Shown: positions 1 to 8,504, numbered from the stretch's first letter. The stretch is DNA of 28,058 nucleotides from Thioalkalivibrio sp. (GCA_011046015.1 DSBO01000140.1:1-28058); one strand, 5' to 3'. The notes: generated by a model not told the origin, from the sequence alone. Translations and numbers: made by a program.

Positions 1-83
1 AACGCCACGCATCACCGGAAAAATAAATCTGCAAAGCGAAGCGGCGCAGCTTTATTTTGTCCGCGTGAATGCGATTGTTAGCT
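1..83 (-). repeat. attC recombination site of the first cassette (cut by window edge)
   Basis: Read on the minus strand, the site opens with the core AGCTAAC (83-77) and ends with GGCGTT at the window edge. Between them the two arms fold on each other: AAAATAAA pairs with TTTATTTT, flanked by imperfectly matched outer arms and a short variable top containing CTGC/GCAG. The opening core is the exact complement of GTTAGCT at the cassette's other end (910-904), as expected for a genuine attC in a circularised cassette. The last four bases of the R' core lie outside the window. The stop codon of the EVE-HNH gene (80-78) sits inside the opening core, which is typical for cassettes. Confidence 0.85.
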
Positions 84-890
84 GTGTACACGACCGCCAT
101 AGATGCGCACCAGCATTTGAAGTTCTTCAATTGAAAGAACCTGCTTATTCCTATGAAGCATCGAGTGACAGTTGGGACAAACTGGACGCAAATCTTCTTC
201 GGGGTTGATTTCGTATTCTTCACGTATTTCGGACAAAGGTTTCAAGTGATGAACGTGTATATACCCCTTGCCGAGTTGCCCATAAAACAACTCGAAGTGG
301 AAGTTGCATACAGCACAACTTAGCCCCCATTTTCTGATGCAACGCTCTCTAGCCTCAGGGTTACGCTCATAAGCGTTAACCAAGACTCTCTTGGAGGCGC
401 CCTCTTTAACTGAGCTATCTTCCGGGAATTCATCGGCATAAGGAATTCCCACGCCTCCGGTTCTTTCCAGCCACAGCCCTTCAAGATTTGAAGCTGCTTC
501 CTCAGGTATTGTTTTGCCAGAGCCTTGAGAATCCCAAACCTTCGAATCAAATGCTTCAAGTTCCGAACGATCAATTTTTATTTCAGATTGCGGATCATAT
601 AGCCGGTCGAAATTCACCATTACATAGAGCGATGTTTTACCCACTTTTCTTTTTTCCTCGTTGAAGTGTGGCTCTTCAAACGGCTCTTTCGTTACGTGGC
701 CCGAACCAAAGATTCCCTTGTGCCCTTTGCCTTGCTTGGTAAGAAATACTCTCGAACCCACCGGGATGTTCTTTGTGCGACCGCAACTCCACCGCTGAAT
801 GACTTCGCCAGACGCATGCGCATCAAGACGCTCTTGGAGCTTTTCGTAGCCCCATTCATCAGGCTTCCATGTAAGTAGAAATGTGCTCAT
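78..890 (-). CDS. EVE-HNH modification-dependent restriction endonuclease (integron cassette gene)
   Basis: This 270-residue protein has two domains. Residues 1 to about 140 resemble an EVE/PUA-like modified-base reader, rich in Trp and Phe (W8, W13, W34). Residues 185-250 form an HNH nuclease of the McrA-like type, with zinc-binding pairs C192/C195 and C238/C241, the HH pair at 214-215, N240 and H246. Known EVE-HNH enzymes such as VcaM4I cut DNA carrying modified cytosines, so the likely role is type IV restriction of phage or foreign DNA with modified bases; the exact modification is unknown. The ATG lies 19 bases inside the cassette with only a weak purine-rich leader, so transcription probably comes from an integron promoter. 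The gene is AT-richer than all downstream genes, consistent with acquisition as a cassette. Confidence 0.85.
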   Translation of the reverse strand: MSTFLLTWKPDEWGYEKLQERLDAHASGEVIQRWSCGRTKNIPVGSRVFLTKQGKGHKGIFGSGHVTKEPFEEPHFNEEKRKVGKTSLYVMVNFDRLYDPQSEIKIDRSELEAFDSKVWDSQGSGKTIPEEAASNLEGLWLERTGGVGIPYADEFPEDSSVKEGASKRVLVNAYERNPEARERCIRKWGLSCAVCNFHFELFYGQLGKGYIHVHHLKPLSEIREEYEINPEEDLRPVCPNCHSMLHRNKQVLSIEELQMLVRIYGGRVHS

Positions 891-903
891 ATGTTCTTTT
901 TGC

Positions 904-975
904 AGCTAACTAGATTTCTGTTGCAAAAACGTCGTGTTGTAACACGTCAATAACGCCGTATAATCTTCAGATATG
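904..975 (-). other. attI region of the integron (approximate)
   Basis: The cassette junction core GTTAGCT reads on the minus strand at 910-904, so crossover would fall between 910 and 909. The sequence from 910 towards intI is therefore the attI side. It contains a small inverted repeat CGTGTT-GT-AACACG (933-946) that could be an integrase-binding site. The outer limit is a guess based on the usual size of attI sites; attI sequences are poorly conserved, so only the junction itself is secure. Confidence 0.6.
937..964 (+). promoter_or_regulatory. Predicted intI promoter
   Basis: A perfect -10 box TATAAT (959-964) is preceded at 16 bases by TTGTAA (937-942), a 4/6 match to the -35 consensus. 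Transcription would start near 971 and give a leader of about 75 bases to the intI start at 1047. A palindrome ATCTTCA-N4-TGAAGAT (963-980) covers the predicted start site and another (933-946) covers the -35 box. I see no LexA-type CTGT-N8-ACAG site here, although many intI promoters carry one. Confidence 0.6.
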
Positions 976-1046
976 AAGATAACACATTGATCCTCAAGAG
1001 CAGTAAATGGAGAAACACTGCGATAATTCAAGAAGGAAATACGACC

Positions 1047-2018
1047 ATGGACGGAGAACGTCAGCCACGGCTGCTCGACCAGGTGAGGGAGCGCTGCCGG
1101 GTCAAGCACTACAGCCTTCGGACCGAACGGGCCTACGCCCACTGGATCCGTCGATTTATCCTTTTCAACGACAAGCGTCATCCAAGGGACCTGGGAGCAC
1201 CCGAAGTTGAAAAGTTCCTCACGCACCTTGCAACCGCAGAAAACGTCGCCGCCGCGACGCAGAACCAGGCGCTGGCGGCCATCCTGTTCCTCTATCGCGA
1301 GGTGCTGGCGATCGAGTTGCCGTGGCTTGAAAACGTTACACGCGCCAAAAAGCCTCCGCGCCTGCCGGTGGTTCTCACCCGTAACGAAATCAAGGCGCTT
1401 TTTTCTCAACTCGATGGTATCAACTGGCTGCTGGCGAGCCTCATGTACGGCTCCGGGCTTCGACTGATGGAGGCCTTGCGGCTGAGGGTGAAGGACGTGG
1501 ATCTCGAACGCCGTGAAATCACGGTTCGCGAGGGAAAGGGAGCGAAAGACCGACGGACGCTCCTGCCGGATTCGCTGGTGGACCCGCTGCGGCGGCAGAT
1601 CGAGAAGGTCGCGATGATTCATGCTCAGGACCGGGAGAACGGCCTGCCTCCGGTGCAACTGCCCCATGCACTGGAACGGAAGTACCCCAATGCGGGCCGG
1701 GAGCTGGCGTGGCAATTCCTGTTTCCCGCGTCGCAGATCGCGACCGACCCGCGCTCTGGCATCCGGCGAAGACACCACATGCACGAGTCGGCGATTCAGC
1801 GGGCAATCAAGCGCGCGGTGCGGTCGAGCGGCATCCTCAAGCCTGCCAGCAGCCACACGCTCCGCCACAGCTTTGCGACGCATTTGCTTGAAGACGGCTA
1901 TGACATTCGCACCGTGCAGGAATTGCTGGGGCATAGCGACGTGCGCACGACGCAGATTTACACGCACGTCCTCAATCGCGGCGGGCTGGCGGTACGCAGT
2001 CCGCTTGATTCGGGATGA
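1047..2018 (+). CDS. intI: Integron integrase IntI (tyrosine recombinase)
   Basis: This 323-residue site-specific recombinase catalyses attI x attC and attC x attC exchange to insert and excise cassettes. It aligns along its length with IntI1 as I recall it. The N-terminal core-binding region carries HYSLRTERAY (21-30). The catalytic residues are present: R139, H270, R273, H296 and nucleophile Y305. The extra IntI-specific segment absent from XerC/D is present at about 196-232, including ALERKYPNAG. I chose ATG 1047 because AGAAGGAA (1031-1038) sits 8 bases upstream and the protein then starts like other IntI; upstream TTG and ATG codons lack such support. No frameshift or stop is seen, so it is probably functional. 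Confidence 0.95.
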   Translation: MDGERQPRLLDQVRERCRVKHYSLRTERAYAHWIRRFILFNDKRHPRDLGAPEVEKFLTHLATAENVAAATQNQALAAILFLYREVLAIELPWLENVTRAKKPPRLPVVLTRNEIKALFSQLDGINWLLASLMYGSGLRLMEALRLRVKDVDLERREITVREGKGAKDRRTLLPDSLVDPLRRQIEKVAMIHAQDRENGLPPVQLPHALERKYPNAGRELAWQFLFPASQIATDPRSGIRRRHHMHESAIQRAIKRAVRSSGILKPASSHTLRHSFATHLLEDGYDIRTVQELLGHSDVRTTQIYTHVLNRGGLAVRSPLDSG

Positions 2019-2160
2019 GCAACGCGTGGCGGCACGAACAGAAATTGGAAGCACTCCCTGTGCTGGCGTTTCTGGCTACTTTAGTGCGTTCGCCGCGGAC
2101 GCACAACGGCGCGGAAGGCCCGGATTCTGGCCGGGCGTAACCGCGTACCACCCGGGATGA

Positions 2161-2187
2161 GCCGCGACATAGCGCGAACGTCGCGGC
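2161..2187. terminator. Hairpin between convergent intI and HisN-like gene
   Basis: A perfect 8-bp inverted repeat, GCCGCGAC (2161-2168) and GTCGCGGC (2180-2187), with an 11-base loop, lies just past the stop of the minus-strand phosphatase. A smaller GCCCGG/CCGGGC hairpin lies at 2118-2136. Neither has a T-run on either strand, so a terminator role is only inferred from position. The rest of 2019-2199 has no gene I can support. Confidence 0.35.
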
Positions 2188-2199
2188 CCGGGAACACCC

Positions 2200-2970
2200 T
2201 CAGCCCTGAATCGCCTCAAACACCGCCCGATGCATCTCGGCCGAGTTACAGGCCAGCACGCTGGTCGTGCCCAGGTGCAGCCCCTTGCCTTCCAGGTCCG
2301 TGAACTTGCCGCCGGCCTCTTCCACGACGACCGACAGGGCGGCGATGTCGAGGATGTTGACGTCGGACTCGAGCACGATGTCGATCTTGCCGGAGGCGAG
2401 CAGGTGGTAGTGGTAGAAATCGCCGTAGCCGCGCACGCGGTTCACGCCCTGCACCAGCTCGCCGACCTTGCCCCACTGCTTGCTGCCGGCGACGGTGGCG
2501 ATGTTGCCGAGCGAGAGGGTGGCCTTGCCGATCTCGGTGATGTCGCTGACCCGGATGGGCTCGTCGTTGAGGTAGGCGCCGAAGCCCTTTTCTGCGTACG
2601 CCATCTCGCCGAACACGGGGGCGTTGGAGACGCCCATGATGAGTTCGTCGCCCTTCATCAGCGCGATCTGGGTGGAGAAGAAGGGGTAGCGGCGCACGAA
2701 GCTCTTGGTGCCGTCGATGGGGTCGATGAGCCAGTTGTACTCGGCGTCCTCGTTGACCTTGCCGGTTTCCTCGCCGAAGAAGCCGTGGTCGGGGAAGGCG
2801 TCGAGGATGATCTGCCTGATGGTCTTCTCGGTCTCGACGTCGGCGACGGTGACCGGGCTCTGGTCGGCCTTGAGCTCGACCTCGAACTCCACCTGATAGT
2901 ACTTGCGGATGACGGCCTCGGCGGCCCTGGCGGCCTGGATGGCGGTTTCGAGGTAGCGGCTCTTCTGCAT
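2200..2970 (-). CDS. Inositol-monophosphatase family phosphatase, HisN-like
   Basis: The 256-residue protein belongs to the Mg2+-dependent, lithium-sensitive IMPase fold. Metal-binding motifs are visible: GEETG (66-70), DPIDGTKSF (83-91) and the C-terminal D208 in NILDIAAL, followed by EEAGG (217-221). The form DPIDGTKSFV plus a 256-residue length resembles HisN-type histidinol-phosphatases more than SuhB or CysQ, whose usual WD before the last aspartate is LD here. It may therefore act in histidine biosynthesis, or dephosphorylate another small sugar or nucleotide phosphate. ATG 2970 was chosen because the family N-terminus begins there; the upstream in-frame extension crosses the divergent promoter region. 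A minus-strand TATACT (3014-3009) is a plausible -10. Confidence 0.8.
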   Translation of the reverse strand: MQKSRYLETAIQAARAAEAVIRKYYQVEFEVELKADQSPVTVADVETEKTIRQIILDAFPDHGFFGEETGKVNEDAEYNWLIDPIDGTKSFVRRYPFFSTQIALMKGDELIMGVSNAPVFGEMAYAEKGFGAYLNDEPIRVSDITEIGKATLSLGNIATVAGSKQWGKVGELVQGVNRVRGYGDFYHYHLLASGKIDIVLESDVNILDIAALSVVVEEAGGKFTDLEGKGLHLGTTSVLACNSAEMHRAVFEAIQG

Positions 2971-3041
2971 GGGACGACCCTGGGACCTGGTGTTTGATGA
3001 AAGCGCGCAGTATACCGCACCCGCGGACGGCTTTGAGTGCG

Positions 3042-3050
3042 TGCTATAGT
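3042..3050 (+). promoter_or_regulatory. Extended -10 promoter element before secreted protein gene
   Basis: TGCTATAGT (3042-3050) matches an extended -10 (TG-n-TATAAT, one mismatch) and lies 35 bases before the start codon of the downstream gene. No convincing -35 is seen at the usual distance, which fits an extended -10 promoter. Confidence 0.4.
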
Positions 3051-3085
3051 CGCGCGACCACCTCATCGCCCTCAGGGAGGAGTCC

Positions 3086-3655
3086 ATGTCCCGTCTGCTG
3101 CTCGTCGTATTGCTGCTGTTCACCCTGGCCCTGCCCGCGCTGGCCGAGGGCCCGGAGCTGCCGCCCGCGCCGCAGGGCTATAGCTGGAAGCAGCTCGAGC
3201 CCGTGGATGCCCACGTGCTCATCCCGGAGGGCTGGCACTTCCGGCAGGAGGAGAACGACGGCACGCTCGCCTACTTCGTCACCGAGACGGCGATCGAGCC
3301 CGGCGAGCTGTTCGACGTGGGCCTGAGCGTGAACGTAGTCCCGCAGCTCAAGGCCCGCACGAGGCAGCACGACGCGCCGACCTACGCGCAGGCCTATATC
3401 CAGCAGTGCGCGCGCACGCATGCGGGGGCCGAGGCCTGGCAGTTCGAGCAGGCGCCGTTCGTCGGCTACGGCTGCGAATTCACCACCGAGCCGAAGCCGG
3501 GCCATGAGATCACCATGTACATGCTGGCGCTGGGCAACAGGCAGACCGACACGCTGTACGTGATGTGGTTCGAGGCCCCGGCCGCGCGCTGGGAGGATGC
3601 CTGGCAGACAGGCCGGGTGATGCTGCAGGGCTTTGCGCTGGAGGACGGCTTCTGA
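3086..3655 (+). CDS. Secreted protein of unknown function
   Basis: I do not recognise this 189-residue protein. Residues 1-20 form a clear Sec signal peptide: basic start, leucine/valine-rich core, and an ALA cleavage motif before E21. The mature part is about 169 residues, with no lipobox, no further membrane segment and two cysteines in the second half (C112, C133 or nearby) that could form a disulfide in the periplasm. GGGAGGAG ends about 4 bases before ATG 3086, a strong ribosome site. It is probably monocistronic: a GC hairpin follows its stop codon and the next gene has its own promoter. Function cannot be assigned from sequence or context. Confidence 0.75.
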   Translation: MSRLLLVVLLLFTLALPALAEGPELPPAPQGYSWKQLEPVDAHVLIPEGWHFRQEENDGTLAYFVTETAIEPGELFDVGLSVNVVPQLKARTRQHDAPTYAQAYIQQCARTHAGAEAWQFEQAPFVGYGCEFTTEPKPGHEITMYMLALGNRQTDTLYVMWFEAPAARWEDAWQTGRVMLQGFALEDGF

Positions 3656-3661
3656 TGCGCC

Positions 3662-3683
3662 CGGGCGGCAGTTGAGCCGCCCG
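3662..3683 (+). terminator. GC-rich hairpin after the secreted protein gene
   Basis: A perfect 8-bp stem CGGGCGGC/GCCGCCCG with a 6-base loop (AGTTGA) lies 7 bases after the upstream stop codon. It has no T-run, so it is only a possible terminator. The loop overlaps the -35 box of the next promoter (TTGAGC, 3672-3677). Confidence 0.4.
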
Positions 3684-3700
3684 CGGGCTTCGCATACACT
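3672..3700 (+). promoter_or_regulatory. Promoter of the DUF2322-like gene
   Basis: TTGAGC (3672-3677) and TACACT (3695-3700) are separated by exactly 17 bases and match sigma-70 boxes at 4/6 and 4/6. The predicted transcript would start near 3707, about 32 bases before ATG 3739. Confidence 0.5.
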
Positions 3701-3738
3701 GCCGCCCACTCATTCAGACGACCTGGATTCGCCACACC

Positions 3739-4062
3739 ATGCCGACCTTCAAAGAGAACCTGGAAACCCTCAAGCAGAGCACCGACAGCCTCGCCGCGCT
3801 GGAATTCTACGGCGACGGCTACGAGCCGGAGTTCGTGATCGAGAACAGGGAAGGCACCGCCGGCTCGCTGAAGGTGTACTACGAGGTGGCCGTGGAATTC
3901 GGCGGCGTGGGGCCGAAGGCGGCCAAGAAGGCGCTGGCCCTCTACGCCGAGCACGTCGAGGACGCGAAGGCCAACCCGGGCAAGCACCCGAACATCGACC
4001 GCCTGTTCGAGATCATCGACCAGGATCTCTACTATTCCGTGCGCGCCGTGCCCAAGGCCTGA
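3739..4062 (+). CDS. Small cytoplasmic protein, DUF2322-like
   Basis: The protein is 107 residues, soluble, with no signal peptide or membrane segment. The overall pattern, an N-terminal FKENLETL, a central LKVYYEVA strand and the conserved-looking NPGKHPNID block (about 81-89) before a short C-terminal strand, matches my recollection of the DUF2322 family, which has no known function. The length fits that family. It is flanked by its own promoter and by a hairpin after the stop, so it is probably transcribed alone. The family call rests on memory of the motif, not a search. Confidence 0.65.
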   Translation: MPTFKENLETLKQSTDSLAALEFYGDGYEPEFVIENREGTAGSLKVYYEVAVEFGGVGPKAAKKALALYAEHVEDAKANPGKHPNIDRLFEIIDQDLYYSVRAVPKA

Positions 4063-4084
4063 GGCCTGTCCGGCATCCCCTCGC

Positions 4085-4120
4085 AGCCGCCCCTGCCCCG
4101 TCACTGGAGGCGGGGCGGCT
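4085..4120 (+). terminator. Hairpin after the DUF2322-like gene
   Basis: A 9-bp inverted repeat AGCCGCCCC (4085-4093) / GGGGCGGCT (4112-4120) lies 22 bases after the stop codon. An inner alternative pairing GCCCCG/CGGGGC (4096-4101/4111-4116) competes with it. There is no T-run, so termination is inferred only from position. Confidence 0.4.
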
Positions 4121-4131
4121 GACCTCGGTCA

Positions 4132-4160
4132 TTCCCACCGGCGCCCTGCTCCTCTAAGCT
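4132..4160 (+). promoter_or_regulatory. Predicted promoter of the MacA/MacB-like ABC operon
   Basis: TTCCCA (4132-4137) and TAAGCT (4155-4160) are spaced by 17 bases. The -10 and its next base, TAAGCTA, recur in the promoter of the gene at 8585. The first gene of the operon starts 60 bases downstream. Confidence 0.35.
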
Positions 4161-4219
4161 ACTGATTACGCATCGGTCGCCACCCTGGCGACTGCCCGTA
4201 ATCACCCGAGGAGTCCGGA

Positions 4220-5364
4220 GTGAGCCGTCGCCCCATCCGCATTGCCGTCGTCGGCATCGTCGCCGCCATCGCCGCCCTGATCTGGTGGAACACGCGCCCC
4301 GAGCCCATCGAGGTGCGGGTGGTGGCGGCGGAGCACGGCACGGTGGAGAGCACCGTGGCCAATACGCGCGCCGGCACCGTCGAGGCCTGCCGCCGCGCCC
4401 AGCTCACGCCGAGCATCGGCGGGCAGGTGGCCAACCTGCCGGTGAACGAGGGCGACTTCGTGGAAGCCGGCCAGCTGCTGCTGGAGCTGTGGAACGACGA
4501 CCTCAAGGCACAGGTGGAGCTGGCCGCCGCCGAGTCGCAGGCCGCCCAGGCCACGGTGCGGTCGGCCTGCGCCCAGGCCGACGCTGCCGAGCGCGAGGCG
4601 ACCCGCATTGCGCGCCTGCGCCGCGACAACCTCGCCTCCGAGGAACAGGCCGACCGCGCCGACACCAATGCCCGCGCCCTGCGCGCCCAGTGCCAGGCCG
4701 CGGTGGCCCGCGCCAACGTGAGCATTGCCAGCGTGAAGGTGGCCTCGGCCAACCTGGAGCGCACCCGCCTGATCGCGCCCTTCGAGGGCGTGGCGGCGAA
4801 GATCACCGCCGAGCTCAACGAATTCGTGACCCCCTCCCCGGTCGGCGTGGCCATCCCCGCCGCCATCGACCTGATCGACACCACCTGCTTCTACGTGGCC
4901 GCGCCCATCGACGAGGTGGACGCCCCGGGCATCGAGGTGGACATGCCCGCGCGCATCACGCTGGACGCCTTCAAGAACCGCGAGTTCGAGGGACGGGTGC
5001 GGCGCATCGGCAGCTACGTCGTGGACTACGAGCGCCAGGCCCGCACGGTGGACATCGAGGCCGAGTTCCTGGACCCGACGGACATCGCCGTGCTGCTGGC
5101 CGGCTACAGCGCCGACGTGGAGGTGCTGCTCGACCGGCGCGAGGACGCGCTGCGCATCCCCACCGAGGCGGTGATCGACGGGCGGCGGGTGTACGTGGTG
5201 ACGCCACGCGGTACCGCCGAGCGGCGCGAGATCGAGACCGGGCTGTCCAACTGGACCTACACCGAGGTGCTGGACGGGCTGGCGGTCGGCGACCGCGTCA
5301 TCACCACCATCGACCGCGCGGGCCTGGCGGACGGCGTACCGGTGCGGGCAGGCAGCGAACGACC

Positions 5365-5368
<4 letters not shown>
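4220..5368 (+). CDS. Periplasmic adaptor of a tripartite ABC efflux system (MacA/HlyD-like)
   Basis: The 382-residue protein is a membrane-fusion (adaptor) subunit that would link an inner-membrane ABC transporter to an outer-membrane channel. It has one N-terminal membrane anchor (about 7-24), a biotinyl-lipoyl-like segment (around 70-95, GGQVANLPVNEGDFVEAGQ), an alanine-rich helical hairpin with coiled-coil character (about 95-180), and beta-barrel and membrane-proximal domains to the end. There is no lipobox, so it is anchored by a membrane helix. The start is GTG 4220, supported by GAGGAG 7 bases upstream. Its stop overlaps the next gene's start (ATGA), so translation is coupled. No TolC-like partner gene is in the window. 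Confidence 0.88.
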
Positions 5369-6044
<676 letters not shown>

Positions 6045-6048
<4 letters not shown>

Positions 6049-7250
6049 GCCCCGAGGACACCCTGCGCTTCGGCTACCGTTCGCTCACGGGCTACCCCAC
6101 CCGCACGCTGCTGATGCTACTGGCCATGTCTATCGGCGTGACCGCCGTGGTGCTGCTGACCTCGCTGGGCGAGGGCGCGCGCCAGTACGTGCTCAACCAG
6201 TTCTCGGCGCTGGGCTCGAACATGGTGATCGTGCTGCCCGGGCGCTCCGAGACCACCGGTGCCGCACCGCCCATGGTAGGCGCGACCGCGCGTGACCTCA
6301 CGCTCGAGGATGCCCTCGCCCTCTACCGCAGCTCGGCCGTGCGCCACGTCGCCCCGCTCATCGTCGGCACGGCGAACGTCTCCTACGCGGGCCTGAGTCG
6401 CGAGGTGATGATCCTCGGCAGCACGGCCGAGATGCAGGCGGTGCGCGAGCTGGAGATGGCGCAGGGCCGCTTCCTGCCACCCGGCGAGGCCGAGCGCGCC
6501 AGCAACGTGGTGGTGCTCGGCGCCAAGGTCAAGCGCGAAATCTTTGGCAACGCGACTGCGCTCGGCGAGTGGGTGCGCATCGAGGACCGGCGCTACCGCG
6601 TGATCGGCGTGCTCAGCGACAAGGGCCAATCCCTCGGCGCCGAGATCAGCGACACGGTCTTCATCCCGGTGGCCTCGGCCCAGCAGCTCTTCAACACCGA
6701 GGGGCTGTTTCGCATCCTGGTACAGGCGCGCGCACGCGAGTCCATCCCGCGCGCGGTGGAGGCGGCGCGCGAAATCATACGCGAGCGCCACGACGGCAAG
6801 GACGACATCACCGTCATCACCCAGGACGCGGTGCTGGAGACCTTCGACCGCATCCTCACGGCGCTGACGCTGGCAGTGGCCGGCATCGCCGCCATCAGCC
6901 TGGGCGTGGCCGGCGTGCTGATCATGAACGTGATGCTGGTGGCCGTCTCCCAGCGCACCACCGAGATCGGCCTGCTCAAGGCCGTGGGTGCCTCCGGCGC
7001 CCAGATCATGCGCCTGTTCCTCACCGAGGCCGCCATGCTCTCGCTGCTCGGGGCTGCGCTCGGCATCGTGCTGGCCTATGTCGGCATCTGGATCCTCGGG
7101 CAGATGTTCCCCGCCTTTCCGCTCAGCCCGCCCAACTGGGCCCTGGGGGCGGCGGTGGGTATCTCGCTGGTCACCGGCCTGCTGTTCGGCGTGATGCCGG
7201 CGCGGCGCGCGGCGCGCCTCGACCCGGTTCAGGCCCTGTCGAGGCGCTAG
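6045..7250 (+). CDS. ABC transporter permease, MacB/FtsX type (first of two)
   Basis: The 401-residue inner-membrane protein has the MacB topology: one N-terminal membrane helix (about 18-40), a large periplasmic domain (about 45-270), and three C-terminal helices (about 275-300, 320-350, 365-390), the FtsX-like core. The family C-terminus (R-R-A-A-R-L-D-P-V-Q-A-L) is present. It would form a mechanotransmission-type transporter with the ATPase and the adjacent paralogue, probably as a heterodimer. Transport substrate is unknown; macrolides, peptides, lipids or siderophores are known for relatives. It starts in a 4-base overlap with the ATPase gene. Confidence 0.9.
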
Positions 7251-7254
7251 CATC

Positions 7255-8454
7255 ATGCGCGGTCGCGACTTCATTCGTCTCTCCACCAGCGCCATCGTCG
7301 CGCACCGCATGCGCAGCTTCCTCACCGCGCTGGGCATCGCCGTGGGCATCGGCGCGGTGGTGCTGCTCACCTCCGTGGGCGAGGGCATCCACAAGTTCGT
7401 GCTCGCCGAGTTCACCCAGTTCGGCACCAACATCATCGCCATCAACCCGGGCGTGACCACCACCCACGGCGTCTCCGGCGCCGTGTTCAACACCACCCGC
7501 CCGCTCACCCTGGACGATGCCGATGCCCTCAGGCGCATCCCGCAGGTGCTGGGTGTGACGAGCTTCGTGCAGGGCAATGCCGAGGTGGAACACGGCAAGC
7601 TCGGGCGCAGCGTGACGGTGTTCGGCGCGGGCGCGCAGACGCCCGACGTGCTCCAGCTCAGGCCCGCCATCGGCCGCTTCCTGCCCGACGAAGACCCGCG
7701 CACCGCCCGCGCCTTCGCCGTGCTCGGCAGCAAGCTGCGCGACGAACTGTTCGGCACGCAGAACCCGCTGGGCGAGAACGTGCGCATCGGCGGCGAGCGC
7801 TACCGGGTGATCGGGGTGATGGAATCCAAGGGCCAGATGCTGGGCTTCGACCTCGACGATACCGTGTACATCCCTACCGGCCGCGCGCTGGCGATGTTCA
7901 ACCGCGAGGGGGTGATGGAGATCGACGTGCTCTACGACCCGGAGGCCAACAGCGCCGAGGTGGCCGCACAGATCAAGCGCATCCTCATCGCACGCCACGG
8001 CTTCGAGGACTTCACCGTCACCACCCAGGACGACATGCTCGAGACGCTGGGCGGCATCCTCGACATCCTCACCCTGGCGGTGGGCGCGCTGGGCGGCATC
8101 TCGCTGGTGGTGGGCGGCGTGGGCATCCTCACCATCATGATCATCTCGGTGAACGAGCGCACCGGCGAGATCGGCCTGCTGCGCGCCCTGGGGGCGAGCC
8201 GCCAGCAGGTGCTGTCACTCTTCATCGGCGAGGCCGTGGTACTCGCCAGCCTCGGCGGCGCCGCCGGCCTCATCCTCGGTGTCGGCGGCGCCTGGCTGCT
8301 CGGCGCCACCATCCCCGCCCTGCCCACCCACACGCCCCTGAGCTACGTGCTCATGGCCGAACTGCTCGCCGCCGTCGTGGGTCTGACGGCGGGCGTGATC
8401 CCGGCCCGACGGGCGGCGAGCCTGGACCCGATCGAGGCCCTCAGGTCCGAATAA
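7255..8454 (+). CDS. ABC transporter permease, MacB/FtsX type (second of two)
   Basis: This 399-residue protein is a paralogue of the permease just upstream, with the same topology: an N-terminal helix (about 17-38), a periplasmic MacB-type domain and three C-terminal helices. Local stretches match closely, for example the GVGAVVLLTSVGEG-like region after the first helix, the E-I-G-L-L-(K/R)-A-(V/L)-G-A-S coupling segment and the terminal R-R-A-A-S-L-D-P-I-E-A-L. The two copies point to duplication followed by specialisation into a heterodimer. Only 4 bases separate it from the previous gene. It is the last gene of the operon; the next gene has its own promoter. Confidence 0.9.
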   Translation: MRGRDFIRLSTSAIVAHRMRSFLTALGIAVGIGAVVLLTSVGEGIHKFVLAEFTQFGTNIIAINPGVTTTHGVSGAVFNTTRPLTLDDADALRRIPQVLGVTSFVQGNAEVEHGKLGRSVTVFGAGAQTPDVLQLRPAIGRFLPDEDPRTARAFAVLGSKLRDELFGTQNPLGENVRIGGERYRVIGVMESKGQMLGFDLDDTVYIPTGRALAMFNREGVMEIDVLYDPEANSAEVAAQIKRILIARHGFEDFTVTTQDDMLETLGGILDILTLAVGALGGISLVVGGVGILTIMIISVNERTGEIGLLRALGASRQQVLSLFIGEAVVLASLGGAAGLILGVGGAWLLGATIPALPTHTPLSYVLMAELLAAVVGLTAGVIPARRAASLDPIEALRSE

Positions 8455-8504
8455 CGCCCGGTATTACAACGGACGACCGACCACGGACCACTGACAGCGC
8501 CGGC

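Larger units (their letters stand above)
1..2018. mobile_element. Chromosomal integron, integrase end (partial)
   Basis: The segment has the standard integron layout: an integrase gene pointing away from an attI region, and cassettes entering on the other side in the opposite orientation. One complete cassette (3-909, 907 bp) is present, bounded on the minus strand by two G/TT crossover points, one in GTTAGCT (910-904) and one in GGCGTT (6-1). No transposase, tni genes, sul1, qacE or resistance cassette is seen, and the flank beyond intI is ordinary housekeeping DNA. This suggests a sedentary chromosomal integron rather than a mobile class 1-3 element. The array continues past the window edge, so its size is unknown. 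Confidence 0.88.

Noticed and set aside
904..1047. LexA binding site controlling intI
   Set aside because: I looked for CTGT-N8-ACAG on both strands and saw none; only other palindromes are present.
906..2054. Long minus-strand open frame opposite intI
   Set aside because: It is antisense to a clear integron integrase, has no family motif and runs through the attI region; it is a by-product of the GC-rich codon pattern.
2019..2199. A second integron gene or degraded cassette after intI
   Set aside because: No attC-like fold, no reading frame with a recognisable product and no recombinase sites were found in this gap.
4285..5364. In-frame extension upstream of the ATPase gene
   Set aside because: It overlaps the adaptor gene in another frame and has low-complexity arginine/glycine-rich composition. 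The ATPase starts at 5365.
6117..7787. Minus-strand open frame of over 500 codons across the permease genes
   Set aside because: It is antisense to two strongly recognisable permeases and has no motif; no ribosome site.
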